The notes under the pieces were generated by a model that saw nothing but the letters and a program-made list of their open reading frames with translations, ran no database searches and was not told the origin of the DNA. From assembly GCF_040686855.1 (NCBI RefSeq), contig NZ_JBFBOG010000002.1:744001-808000 (forward strand): DNA of 64,000 nucleotides, given 5' to 3'. Below, in pieces: positions 50,591 through 58,638 of the stretch. Each line of letters begins with the position of its first letter. Within the stretch, counting starts at the first letter, position 1. The stretch comes from Leifsonia sp040686855. Its GTDB lineage: Bacteria > Actinomycetota > Actinomycetes > Actinomycetales > Microbacteriaceae. Position numbers and translations under genes: made by a program.

Positions 50591-52084
50591 CTACTCGGCG
50601 ACGCCGACGTACTCGGCGGACTCGTTCGGGGTCTCGCCGCCCGAGGAGAGGCGGTCGCGCAGCAGGCGGCCGAGCGTCGCGTCGACGTTCGTCCAGTACT
50701 GGATGGCGCGCTCTCGGATGTCCTCGCGCTTCACGCCGCTGATCGCGCCCGAGATGGTGTCGAGGAAGCGCTCCTTGGCGGCGTCGTCGTACACCTCGCG
50801 GTAGAGGGTGCCGGCCTGGCCGAAGTCGTCGTCCTCGGCGTGCAGGGTCGCGGCCGAGCGCACGAGCGCGCCGTCCGACTCCCACGAACCGTCGCCCGCG
50901 CGCTCCGGCTGGGCCGCCGGGCCGCCGAAGGAGTTCGGGGCGTAGACCGGAGCGTCGGCCGGCTTGAAGCCGTGACGCAGCGATCCGTCCTGCGAGTAGT
51001 TGTGCACCGGTGCGACCGGGCGGTTGACCGGCAGCTCGTTGTAGTTGGTGCCGACGCGGTAGCGCTGGGCGTCCGGGTAGGAGAACACGCGCGCCATGAG
51101 CATCTTGTCGGGGCTGATGTCGATGCCCGGCACGGTGTTCGCGGGGGAGAACGCGGCCTGCTCGATCTCGGCGAAGAAGTTCTGCGGGTTCTCGTTGAGC
51201 GTGTGGACGCCGACCTCGATCAGCGGGTAGTCGCTGTGCGGCCACACCTTGGTGAGGTCGAACGGGTTGAAGCGGTAGGTCTTGGCGTCCTCGTAGGGCA
51301 TGACCTGTACCGAGACCCGCCAGGCCGGGAAGTCGCCGCGCTCGATCGCCTCGTAGAGGTCGCGGCGGTAGTAGTCGGCGTCGGCGCCGGCCAGCTGCTC
51401 GGCCTCGACACCCGTGATCTCCTCGTTGCCCTGCAGCGAATGGAAGTGGTACTTGACCCAGAAGCGCTCGCCGGCGGCGTTGATCCACTGGTAGGTGTGC
51501 GAGCCGTAGCCGGGCATGGTGCGCCACGAGCGCGGCAGGCCGCGGTCGCCCATGAGGTAGGTGACCTGGTGGGCGGACTCGGGGGACAGGGTCCAGAAGT
51601 CCCACTGCATGTCGGCGTCGCGCAGCCCCGAGCCCGGGAGGCGCTTCTGCGAGTGGATGAAGTCGGGGAACTTGATCCCGTCGCGGATGAAGAACACCGG
51701 GGTGTTGTTGCCGACGATGTCGTAGTTGCCCTCGGTCGTGTAGAACTTCACCGAGAAGCCGCGCACGTCGCGCCAGGTGTCGGGGGAGCCCTGCTCGCCG
51801 GCGACCGACGAGAAGCGGTGCAGGGTGCGCGTGCTGGTGCCGGGCTGGAAGACCGCGGCCTTCGTGTACGCGGTGACGTCGCCGGTGACGACGAACTCGC
51901 CGAACGCCCCGCCGCCCTTCGCGTGGACGATCCGCTCCGGGATGCGCTCGCGGTTGAACTGTGCGAGCTTCTCGACGAGATAGCGGTCGTGCAGCGCGGT
52001 GACGCCGTCGCGCCCTGCCGTCAGCGAGTGCGCGTCGCTGGCGACCGGCGTGCCGGTCTGGGTGGTGGTGTAGTCGTCCGACAT
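50591..52084 (-). CDS. Catalase (monofunctional, heme)
   Basis: A 497-residue small-subunit catalase decomposing hydrogen peroxide. The distal His region reads RIPERIVHAKGGGAFGEFVV; RGFSVKFYTTEGNYDIVGNN with TPVFFIRDGIKFPDFIHSQK follow; the heme-Tyr region ARVFSYPDAQRYRVGTNY is intact. ATG at 52082-52084 with GAGGGAGAA upstream. It lies 40 bp downstream of a Fur-family regulator on the same strand, so peroxide-responsive co-transcription or repression is likely. The katA label would fit but the clade is not resolved. Confidence 0.95.
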   Translation of the reverse strand: MSDDYTTTQTGTPVASDAHSLTAGRDGVTALHDRYLVEKLAQFNRERIPERIVHAKGGGAFGEFVVTGDVTAYTKAAVFQPGTSTRTLHRFSSVAGEQGSPDTWRDVRGFSVKFYTTEGNYDIVGNNTPVFFIRDGIKFPDFIHSQKRLPGSGLRDADMQWDFWTLSPESAHQVTYLMGDRGLPRSWRTMPGYGSHTYQWINAAGERFWVKYHFHSLQGNEEITGVEAEQLAGADADYYRRDLYEAIERGDFPAWRVSVQVMPYEDAKTYRFNPFDLTKVWPHSDYPLIEVGVHTLNENPQNFFAEIEQAAFSPANTVPGIDISPDKMLMARVFSYPDAQRYRVGTNYNELPVNRPVAPVHNYSQDGSLRHGFKPADAPVYAPNSFGGPAAQPERAGDGSWESDGALVRSAATLHAEDDDFGQAGTLYREVYDDAAKERFLDTISGAISGVKREDIRERAIQYWTNVDATLGRLLRDRLSSGGETPNESAEYVGVAE

Positions 52085-52124
52085 GGTTCTCCCTCTGTGG
52101 TGACGTACGCTCGCGGACGAGCGC

Positions 52125-52568
52125 CTAGTGGTGCGGAGCGGGCGCGGCGGCGCGCTCCTGGCAGGACGGGCACAGGCCCCAGAACGTGACCTCGGCCGTG
52201 TCGATCGCGTAGCCGCCCGCTTCGGACGGGTGCAGACACGGTGCATGCCCGACGACGCAGTCGACGTCGGCGACGGCTCCGCACGAGGTGCAGACCACGT
52301 GGTGGTGGTTGTCGCCGATCCGGCGCTCGTACCGCGCGGCGGAGCCGGCCGGTTCGATACGCCGGAGCAGTCCGGCGGCGGTCAGATCGCCGAGCACGTT
52401 GTGCACGTTCTGGATGGAGGTGCCCGGCAGGGTGCGCAGCACCGCACCGAAGACGGTCTCGGCATCGGCGTGCGGCCGCTGGGCCAGCGCTTCCAGCACT
52501 GCCAGTCGCCCGCGCGTCACCTTGAGACCGGCCCCGCGCAGCGTGTGCTCGAGCCCCGCCGTGTCCAT
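52125..52568 (-). CDS. Fur family regulator (peroxide/iron type)
   Basis: A 147-residue Fur/PerR-family repressor. The winged HTH has GLKVTRGRLAVLEALAQRP and SIQNVHNVLGDLTAAGLLRR; HHHVVCTSCGAVADVD gives metal-site His residues and the first zinc CxxC, and LCPSCQERAA the second. Adjacent to catalase, like FurA-KatG and CatR systems, so peroxide sensing is likely. TAGGGT 6 nt before the ATG indicates a leaderless transcript; an AT-rich box upstream covers the -35. Confidence 0.88.
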   Translation of the reverse strand: MDTAGLEHTLRGAGLKVTRGRLAVLEALAQRPHADAETVFGAVLRTLPGTSIQNVHNVLGDLTAAGLLRRIEPAGSAARYERRIGDNHHHVVCTSCGAVADVDCVVGHAPCLHPSEAGGYAIDTAEVTFWGLCPSCQERAAAPAPHH

Positions 52569-52574
52569 GCTTCG

Positions 52575-52604
52575 ACCCTAGCGGGATGTTTTGAATAACT
52601 AAAA
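52575..52604 (-). promoter_or_regulatory. fur promoter with AT-rich Fur-box-like element
   Basis: Minus-strand TTTAGT (52598-52603), 17-bp spacer, TAGGGT (52575-52580), then 6 nt to the ATG. TTTTGAATAACTAAAA (52589-52604), an imperfect palindrome in otherwise very GC-rich DNA, overlaps the -35 and resembles Fur/PerR sites, suggesting autoregulation of the fur-catalase unit. Confidence 0.5.
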
Positions 52605-52796
52605 ATACGACGAAAGCCGGGCGTGGCGTTCCGCCGCGACCGCGCTCCTCCGGCCGCGCACCAGCTCCTGCTCGCGTGCGAGCGACACCGGGCCGATCGC
52701 GTTCTGGATGGTGCGCAGCGCATCGCCTTCGTTGCTCGCCTCCACGGCAACGACCATGCGTCGCTGGTCGCCTTGACGGATCACTGTGAGCTCCAT
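52599..52796 (-). CDS. Small hypothetical protein (65 aa)
   Basis: A 65-residue soluble protein of unknown function. It has a short strand (ELTVIRQGDQRRMVVAVEAS), then a helix-rich part (NEGDALRTIQNAIGPVSLA) and a basic tail ending RHARLSSYF. The ATG at 52794-52796 has GAGGGA at the correct distance, but that sequence is the 3' arm of a hairpin (52801-52849). It lies between the antiporter and fur genes on the minus strand. A longer frame continues upstream into the antiporter region but has no start signal. Confidence 0.6.
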   Translation of the reverse strand: MELTVIRQGDQRRMVVAVEASNEGDALRTIQNAIGPVSLAREQELVRGRRSAVAAERHARLSSYF

Positions 52797-52800
52797 GATT

Positions 52801-52849
52801 CCCTCGTCTCCGGCACTCCCTAGCGTGCCTTCACCCTTCAAGACGAGGG
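52801..52849 (-). promoter_or_regulatory. Hairpin that masks the ribosome-binding site of the 65-aa gene
   Basis: On the minus-strand RNA, CCCTCGTCT (complement of 52841-52849) pairs with AGACGAGGG (complement of 52801-52809), 9 bp, and an inner GGCAC/GTGCC stem adds 5 more. The 3' arm contains the GAGGG Shine-Dalgarno located a few nt before the ATG at 52796. It could also terminate antiporter transcripts. Translational control is inference. Confidence 0.5.
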
Positions 52850-52882
52850 AGGGGTGCGGGTCATGACGGTAGAACGCGAAGT

Positions 52883-54610
52883 TCACCGCGCGCGGGACCG
52901 CAGGCGCGTCTCCTCGATGTCGAGGAGCGACTGCGCCTCCGTCAGAACGCGCGACGGGTACGACCCGCGGGCGCGCTCCAGGAGCAGGCGCGTTCGCTCC
53001 GCATCCACCACCGCGAGCCGCAGCGTCCGGTACACGTGGTGCGGCCGGTTCTCGGGCGTCGGGTCGCTGACCAGCGTGCGCTCCCACGCGGATTCGGCGC
53101 GCAGGTAGGAGGACTGCCGCACACGCTCCACCACTTCGGGATCGATGGGCGCGGTCGTCCCCGCGGCGGTCTCCGGGTCGTCGAGCACCGCGAGCCCGGC
53201 CTCGCTCAGGTCGTCGAGCAGCTGGGCCAGCAGGCGGCGGTCCTCGCCGACGTCGGCGCCCTGCAGGCCCAGCGCGCGGATCAGCCAGGGAAGGGTCCCG
53301 CCTTGCAGCACGAGGCTGACGAACGCGACTGTGAAGGCGATGAGGATGAGCTGCGGGCGGTACGGGATGCTGCTCGGCAGCGACTGCGCGGCCGCGAGCG
53401 TCACCACGCCGCGCATCCCGGCCCAGCCGAGCACGACGCCGCCGCGCCAGTCGATCGCCTCCTGCCGGTACTCCTCCAGGTCGCTGCGGTGGCGCTCGTA
53501 GCGCTGCTCGGCCCGCTGCTTGCGCAGCGCCTGCCACCGGTAGCGCACCGGATGGTCGCGGAAGTAGCTGATCATCAGCCATTCCCTGAGCACGGAGCGC
53601 TCGGCGCGCTCCGCCCGTCTTCGGAGGCTGAGGATGAGCGGGACGATCAGAATGAAGCGGATCACGATCAGCGACAGCAGGGCGATGAGGCCGAGGCCGA
53701 CCGCGTCCCAGACGCTCAGCACCTCGGGGTTCTCGACGTCGGCGACCAGCGTGCGGAGCTCCAGGCCGATGAGCAGGAAGACGCCGTTCTCGAGCAGGAA
53801 TTGGATGGTCCGCCAGTTGATCGCGTCGCTGATGCGCGCCTGGGCGCTGAACTGCTGCGGCGCCGCGTGGCCGGTGTACAGGCCGGTGATGACGACCGCC
53901 AGCACGCCCGACCCGTGCAGCGCCTCCGTCGGCGCGAAGGCGGCGAACGGCACGACGACCGACAGCGCCGTGTCGAGCACCGGGTCGCTGAGCTTCGAGC
54001 GCACCCAGACCGAGACGAAGCCGACGACGAGTCCGATGACCGCGGCGATGACGACCGCGCTCAGGAAGTCGAGCACGCCGGCCCACGGCGTGGTCAGGGC
54101 GCCGAGCGCCGCCGCGAGAGCGGTGCGCAGCAGCACCAGGGCGGTCGCGTCGTTGACCAGCCCTTCGCCTTCGAGCACGGTCAGGAGGCGCGGCGGGAGA
54201 CCGAGCTTGCGTCCGATGGAGGTGGCGGCCACGGCGTCCGGTGGGCTGATGATCGCACCGAGCGCGACCGCCGCCGCCAGGCTGAGGTCCGGCAGCATCG
54301 TGAACAGGACGAAGCCGGACGCGAACGCCGTGATGATCACGAGCACGATCGAGAGGCCCGCGATCGGCGCGAGATTGCGCCGGAAGTCGGTGAGCGGGAC
54401 GCTGATCGCCGCCGCGTAGAGGATGGGCGGGAGGAGGCCGTCGAGGATGATCTCCGGCGGCACCTCGATCTCGGGAACGCCCGGCAGGAACGACAGCACG
54501 ACGCCGACGACGACGAGGATGATGGGCGCGGCGACGCCCAGCTTGCGGGCGAACGCGGCCACGCCGACGATGACCGCGACGGCGATCACCGCATAGACGC
54601 CCAGCTCCAT
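52883..54610 (-). CDS. Na+/H+ antiporter, CPA1 (NhaP-like)
   Basis: A 575-residue monovalent cation:proton antiporter. About 12 hydrophobic segments occupy residues 1-430, with the transport-core motifs LGAIISPPDAVAATSIGRKL, LVNDATALVLLRTAL and WAGMRGVVTLAAAQSLP. A cytoplasmic C-terminal helical region (about 435-575) follows, rich in Arg and Glu, probably regulatory. An insertion of charged helix (QALRKQRAEQRYERHRSDLE) lies before the last membrane segments. Start ATG with TACGCT 6 nt upstream. It supports pH and sodium homeostasis. Confidence 0.92.
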   Translation of the reverse strand: MELGVYAVIAVAVIVGVAAFARKLGVAAPIILVVVGVVLSFLPGVPEIEVPPEIILDGLLPPILYAAAISVPLTDFRRNLAPIAGLSIVLVIITAFASGFVLFTMLPDLSLAAAVALGAIISPPDAVAATSIGRKLGLPPRLLTVLEGEGLVNDATALVLLRTALAAALGALTTPWAGVLDFLSAVVIAAVIGLVVGFVSVWVRSKLSDPVLDTALSVVVPFAAFAPTEALHGSGVLAVVITGLYTGHAAPQQFSAQARISDAINWRTIQFLLENGVFLLIGLELRTLVADVENPEVLSVWDAVGLGLIALLSLIVIRFILIVPLILSLRRRAERAERSVLREWLMISYFRDHPVRYRWQALRKQRAEQRYERHRSDLEEYRQEAIDWRGGVVLGWAGMRGVVTLAAAQSLPSSIPYRPQLILIAFTVAFVSLVLQGGTLPWLIRALGLQGADVGEDRRLLAQLLDDLSEAGLAVLDDPETAAGTTAPIDPEVVERVRQSSYLRAESAWERTLVSDPTPENRPHHVYRTLRLAVVDAERTRLLLERARGSYPSRVLTEAQSLLDIEETRLRSRAR

Positions 54611-54649
54611 CTCCTCAGCGTACGGGAGCGGGGTACTGCGCGGCGCGGT

Positions 54650-55210
54650 TCAGCGGGCGCGGAGGCCGTCGACCGCCATGGCGATCACGCGGTCGCGCTG
54701 CGCGTCGTCCTCGAAGGCGACGCCGGCGATCCCGGACACCATGCGGATGACGTCGCCGATCGTGGCGTCGTCGCGCAGTTCGCCCGCCTCCTGTGCCCGC
54801 CGCACCAGCGGCTCGCCCGCGTCGTAGAGGGAGGTGCGGCAGCTCATCAGCACCTCGCTGTCCTTGTTGAGTCCTTCGATGAGCGCGCGCTTGGTGCCGA
54901 CGTAGGTCACGAAGCGGCGCAGCCAGGCCTCGACCGCCTCCCAGGGCTCCAGCGAGCCGGCCTCCTCGGCCGCGCGGACGACGGCGGCGACCTCGTCGAT
55001 GTAGACCGCCTCCACGAGAGCGTCGCGGGTGGGGAAGTTGCGGTAGAGCGTGCCGATGCCGACACCCGCACGGCGGGCGATGTCCTCGAGGGGGGCGCCC
55101 GGTCCCTGCGCCGCGAACGCCTCGCGCGCAGCGGTGAGCAGCGCGTCGAAGTTGCGGCGGGCGTCGGCCCGCTGCGGGCGGGCGACGGTGGGGGTCTCGG
55201 TGCCGGTCAC
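54650..55210 (-). CDS. TetR family repressor of the EmrB-type exporter
   Basis: A 186-residue TetR protein. The N-terminal DNA-binding domain has GAPLEDIARRAGVGIGTLYR then NFPTRDALVEAVY, typical of the SbtR-like (TetR_C_33) group common in actinobacteria. GTG at 55208-55210 is chosen for AGAGGA upstream; an ATG 17 codons earlier lacks a signal. Divergent from an MFS exporter, with two ACCGGAGG-N3-CCTCCGGT sites between, one inside the exporter promoter. Likely lifts repression when it binds a drug or related compound. Confidence 0.88.
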   Translation of the reverse strand: MTGTETPTVARPQRADARRNFDALLTAAREAFAAQGPGAPLEDIARRAGVGIGTLYRNFPTRDALVEAVYIDEVAAVVRAAEEAGSLEPWEAVEAWLRRFVTYVGTKRALIEGLNKDSEVLMSCRTSLYDAGEPLVRRAQEAGELRDDATIGDVIRMVSGIAGVAFEDDAQRDRVIAMAVDGLRAR

Positions 55211-55250
55211 GGCGGGGTCCTCTCGGGTCGACGGAAAACGGGGCTTGCAA

Positions 55251-55303
55251 ACCGGAGGCATCCTCCGGTACTGTGGAACCAGTAACCGGAGGAACCCTCC
55301 GAA
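55251..55303 (+). promoter_or_regulatory. Exporter promoter with duplicated TetR operator
   Basis: TTGCAA (55245-55250) and TACTGT (55269-55274) are a -35/-10 pair with an 18-bp spacer. The palindrome ACCGGAGG-CAT-CCTCCGGT (55251-55269) fills the spacer exactly. A second copy (55285-55303, last two bases divergent) lies just past the expected start. Classic steric repression layout. Confidence 0.7.
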
Positions 55304-55366
55304 CGGAGCCTCCCTCCAATTGTACGCCTTTTCGGCATCTCCTCGAGAAACGGAAACCACCGGATA

Positions 55367-56926
55367 ATGTCTCGATCCCACCCGGGCCTGACCTTCGCCA
55401 TCCTGGCGCTCAGCGTCGGCTCCTTCGCGACGCTCCAGTCGCTCGTCGTCCCCGTCCTCCCCATCATCCAGTCCGACCTGCACACCACCACCGCGGGCGT
55501 CACCTGGACGATGACCGCCTGGCTCATCGCCGCCGCGGTCGCCACCCCGCTGCTCGGGCGGGTCGGCGACCTGGTAGGCAAGCGCCGCATCCTCGTCCTC
55601 GCCCTCCTCGCCGTCGCGCTCGGCAGCGTGGTGGCCGCGGTCGCGCCCACCATCGGTGTCGTGATCGCCGGCCGCGTCATCCAGGGCCTCGGCGGCGCCA
55701 TGTTCCCGCTCGCCTTCGGCATCATCCGTGACGAGTTCCCCGCCCGCCGCCTGCCCTCGGCCATCGGCGCGATCGCCTCCATCATCGCCATCGGCAGCGG
55801 TCTCGGGACGGTGCTCGCCGGTCCGCTCGCCGCAGCCCTCAGCTGGCGGGGACTGTTCCTGCTCCCCGTCGTGCTGACCGTCACCGCAGCCGTGCTCGCC
55901 CTCATCTTCATCCCCGAGTCGCCGACCCGCGCGACCGGCGGCGTGAACCCGTGGGCGGCGGTCCTGCTGTCCGGTTGGCTCGTCGCCCTGCTGCTCCCGC
56001 TCAGCACGGGCGCGCAGTGGGGATGGTCGTCGCCGGGCGTCATCGCCCTGTTCGCCGCTGCGGCCGTGCTCCTCGCGGCCTGGGTCGTGGTCGAGCTGCG
56101 CTCGCGGCACCCGCTGGTCGACATGCGGCTGATGCGGGAGCCGGGCGTCTGGTCGATGAACGCCGCCGCGATCTTCATCGGCGCCTCCATGTTCGCCGTG
56201 TTCGCCTTCTTCCCGCGCTTCGTGCAGACCCCGGTCTCGACCGGCTACGGCCTGGGCGCCTCGGTGGCGGAGTCCGGGATGCTGATGCTCCCGATGCTCG
56301 TGACCATGGCCGTGACCGGCTTCATCAGCGGACCGCTCGCCCGGTTCGTCGGCTTCCGCTCGCAGATCGTGCTGTCGGCCGTCGTCATGGGGGCCGCCAG
56401 CCTGTCCCTCGCGTTCCTGCACGGCTCGCTCGTCGCGGTCGCCGCCGCCTCCGGCCTCTTCGGCGTCGGCCTCGGACTGATCTACGCGGCCATCACGAGC
56501 GTCGTGGTGCAGAGCGTCCCGCCGACCCAGACCGGCATCGCGAGCGGGATGAACGCCAACCTGCGTACGGTCGGCTCGGCCGTCGGCGCGGCGGTGATGA
56601 CCGCGCTGGTGACCGGCACGATCGCCCCGGACGGCCTGCCCGCCGAGAGCGGCTACACCGAGGGCTTCGCGACCGCCGGCGTGCTGGCACTCGCCGCGGG
56701 TGCGGTGACCGTCGTCGCCGTCTTCATCATGCGTGCCCGTAGCGCGGCCGTGGCGGAACCGGTCGCGGTCGACCCGGCCACCGCCGATGTCGAGGCCGCC
56801 GGAGAGCTGGCGCTGCTCGCGGACCCGTCGCTGGCGGAAGCGGCCGACATGGCCCGCCTGGCCGCCAAGGTCGACGCCGACTCCGGTCGGGCGGACACCC
56901 GCCGGGAGACGCTCGAGGTCGCCTGA
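55367..56926 (+). CDS. MFS drug exporter, DHA2/EmrB-type (14 TM)
   Basis: A 519-residue proton-coupled exporter with about 14 hydrophobic segments. VTWTMTAWLIAAAVATPLLG and GRVGDLVGKRRIL give motif A; GRVIQGLGGAMFPLAFGIIR contains motif C-like glycines typical of DHA2 antiporters. The C-terminal 50 residues are hydrophilic and acidic. Repressed by the divergent TetR, judged from two operators in its promoter. The ATG lacks a good Shine-Dalgarno (GGAAACC about 11 nt upstream). Ends in a strong hairpin. Substrate unknown. Confidence 0.9.
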   Translation: MSRSHPGLTFAILALSVGSFATLQSLVVPVLPIIQSDLHTTTAGVTWTMTAWLIAAAVATPLLGRVGDLVGKRRILVLALLAVALGSVVAAVAPTIGVVIAGRVIQGLGGAMFPLAFGIIRDEFPARRLPSAIGAIASIIAIGSGLGTVLAGPLAAALSWRGLFLLPVVLTVTAAVLALIFIPESPTRATGGVNPWAAVLLSGWLVALLLPLSTGAQWGWSSPGVIALFAAAAVLLAAWVVVELRSRHPLVDMRLMREPGVWSMNAAAIFIGASMFAVFAFFPRFVQTPVSTGYGLGASVAESGMLMLPMLVTMAVTGFISGPLARFVGFRSQIVLSAVVMGAASLSLAFLHGSLVAVAAASGLFGVGLGLIYAAITSVVVQSVPPTQTGIASGMNANLRTVGSAVGAAVMTALVTGTIAPDGLPAESGYTEGFATAGVLALAAGAVTVVAVFIMRARSAAVAEPVAVDPATADVEAAGELALLADPSLAEAADMARLAAKVDADSGRADTRRETLEVA

Positions 56927-56940
56927 CACCTCCGATCGCA

Positions 56941-56975
56941 CGACAGGGCCGCGGATCCGCTCCGCGGCCCTGTCG
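56941..56975. terminator. Perfect 15-bp hairpin terminator, shared by convergent genes
   Basis: CGACAGGGCCGCGGA (56941-56955) pairs completely with TCCGCGGCCCTGTCG (56961-56975) around a five-base loop, 14 bp past the exporter stop and 13 bp before the end of the convergent gene. Confidence 0.8.
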
Positions 56976-56988
56976 CGCATCCACGGCC

Positions 56989-57531
56989 TCAGCCGTGGAG
57001 AGCGGCCGCCTCGCTGCGCCAGCGCGCGAGCAGCGCCCACGGGTCGGGTGCGCCCTGCCGCATCCGCTCGACGTGGGCCAGGAGCGCCGCGTCGGTCTCG
57101 AACCACTCGGTGCCCGGGATGCGCAGGGACGCGTACTCGGCGTGCCTCCGCTGTTCGAGCATCCGGTCGCCGCGCTCGAACGCCAGCACCTCGTCGTGGG
57201 GGAGGGCGGCGAACCGCTGAGCCGGGTTCGCGGTGGTGCCGATCTTGATCCGGTCCCGGTAGCGGAGGTAGTAGACCACGTCGACCCGGGACGCCGAGCC
57301 GGAGTCGGGCGGCGGCTCGCCCAGCCGCCACTCGCACACGGCGCAGAGCCATCCCGAGGGATAGCGGACCCCGAGCCGCGAGCCGCAGAAGGCGCACGGC
57401 GAGGGCAGGACGTCCGTCACACCGAGGTCGGCATCCACCCAGTCGTGCGCTTCGAGCAGGTGGGCGAGGCACAACGCCAGCGGCGCGCCGGGGTGCGCAG
57501 GCCGGCCGCAGAGCGCGCAGGGCGTGTCCAT
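56989..57531 (-). CDS. T5orf172/GIY-YIG-like protein with Cys-rich N-terminus
   Basis: A 180-residue protein. The first 75 residues contain Cys pairs (CALCGRPAHP, CAFCGSRLG, CAVCEWR), likely one or two zinc ribbons. Residues about 85-150 resemble the T5orf172 (Mug113) branch of the GIY-YIG fold: VVYYLRYRDRIKIGTTANPA, then a helix with RRHAEYASLRIPGTEWFE. Members are putative nucleases, often in phage or restriction contexts, but none is nearby. TAGCCT 6 nt before the ATG (leaderless). Function unproven. Confidence 0.65.
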   Translation of the reverse strand: MDTPCALCGRPAHPGAPLALCLAHLLEAHDWVDADLGVTDVLPSPCAFCGSRLGVRYPSGWLCAVCEWRLGEPPPDSGSASRVDVVYYLRYRDRIKIGTTANPAQRFAALPHDEVLAFERGDRMLEQRRHAEYASLRIPGTEWFETDAALLAHVERMRQGAPDPWALLARWRSEAAALHG

Positions 57532-57566
57532 GCCGCGAGGCTAGCCCCGGCCGCCGACAGCGCCGG

Positions 57567-58559
57567 TCAGCGCGGCGGCAGGCAGCGGATGAGGTCCAGG
57601 TCGCCGCTCAGCGCGACCGGCCCGTCGCCGTATGCGGTGAGGACCGTCGCGCCGCGCTGCAGCGGGAGGGAGGAGTCGGCCGTCTCGAGCGTGCCCGAGC
57701 CGTCGAGCACGACCAGCACGGAGAAGGAGGCGTCGAGCTCCCGGTGCCCGGCGACGTGGATGCGCTGGGCGCCGAAGAACGGGTCCGCGTCGGCGGGGAA
57801 CAGCGTTTCGGCACCGCGACCCTGACGCAGGTGCTGGATGCGTTCGGCGGGCGTGATGTCGCGCACCAGGCCGTCGATGGCGGTGTCGAGGTCGAGTCCG
57901 AGCAGCGCCTCCCGTTCGGTCAGCGTGCGCCGCTCGAGCAGGACCGACAGGTCGGTCGGCTGCTGCAGCTCGACGAGGGTGACGCCGGGTCCGATCGCGT
58001 GCGCGAGTCCCGCGGGGACCAGGAGGGTGTCGCCGGCCGACAGCGGGACGCGGTTCATCGCGTCCACCATGGCGTCCGCGTCCTGCCCGTCCCACCAGCC
58101 GCGCACCTCGGCGTCGGTGACCGCGCGCCGGAAGCCGAGCCCGGCGTACGCGTCGGGGGCGGCCTCGATGATCGCCCACGCCTCCGTCTTGCCCAGCGGG
58201 CTGTTCAGGTGCGCGGCGGCGAACGCGTCGTCCGGGTGGTAGTGCACGAACAGCCGCTCGGCGGTGTCGAGCAGCTTCACCAGCAGCATCGTCCGCGGCC
58301 CGTAATGACGCACGTGCTCCTCGCCGAGGAAGCGCAGGGGATCGGCGGCGACGGTCTCGCGCAGGGTGGTCCCGTCCGGCAGCACCGTCAGCCCGACGCC
58401 GCCGCCCGCGAACACCTCCGTGGTCGAACCGACGAAATCCTCCGGCGTGAACGGGGTCGGCTGCTCGGTGCCGCGGAACCGGGCGATACCCGCACCTCCG
58501 CGGTAGGGGCGGTCGAGCGGTTGGTTCGGGCCGAGGAGGAGGGGTGTCGCGGTGCTCAC
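57567..58559 (-). CDS. manA: Mannose-6-phosphate isomerase, class I type
   Basis: A 330-residue cupin enzyme interconverting mannose-6-phosphate and fructose-6-phosphate. Zinc and active-site motifs: LFVHYHPDDAFAAAHLNSPL with KTEAWAIIEA, then LVPAGLAHAIGPGVTLVELQ; the early RPYRGGAGIARFRG is family-like. GTG at 58557-58559 has TAGATT 7 nt upstream (leaderless). It is the compact bacterial ManA form rather than the roughly 400-residue form. Stand-alone, divergent from an ABC permease pair. Confidence 0.85.
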   Translation of the reverse strand: MSTATPLLLGPNQPLDRPYRGGAGIARFRGTEQPTPFTPEDFVGSTTEVFAGGGVGLTVLPDGTTLRETVAADPLRFLGEEHVRHYGPRTMLLVKLLDTAERLFVHYHPDDAFAAAHLNSPLGKTEAWAIIEAAPDAYAGLGFRRAVTDAEVRGWWDGQDADAMVDAMNRVPLSAGDTLLVPAGLAHAIGPGVTLVELQQPTDLSVLLERRTLTEREALLGLDLDTAIDGLVRDITPAERIQHLRQGRGAETLFPADADPFFGAQRIHVAGHRELDASFSVLVVLDGSGTLETADSSLPLQRGATVLTAYGDGPVALSGDLDLIRCLPPR

Positions 58560-58638
58560 CGTCAGCAATCTAGTCCTCCGCCGGACACGGGTGGCGCACA
58601 CCGCCATCCCGGGCGCGGAGGCACGCTACGTTGAGGGA

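Noticed and set aside
58627..58638. GAGGGA directly before ATG 58639 as a Shine-Dalgarno
   Set aside because: It abuts the start codon with no spacing; TACGTT 6 nt upstream fits a leaderless start instead.
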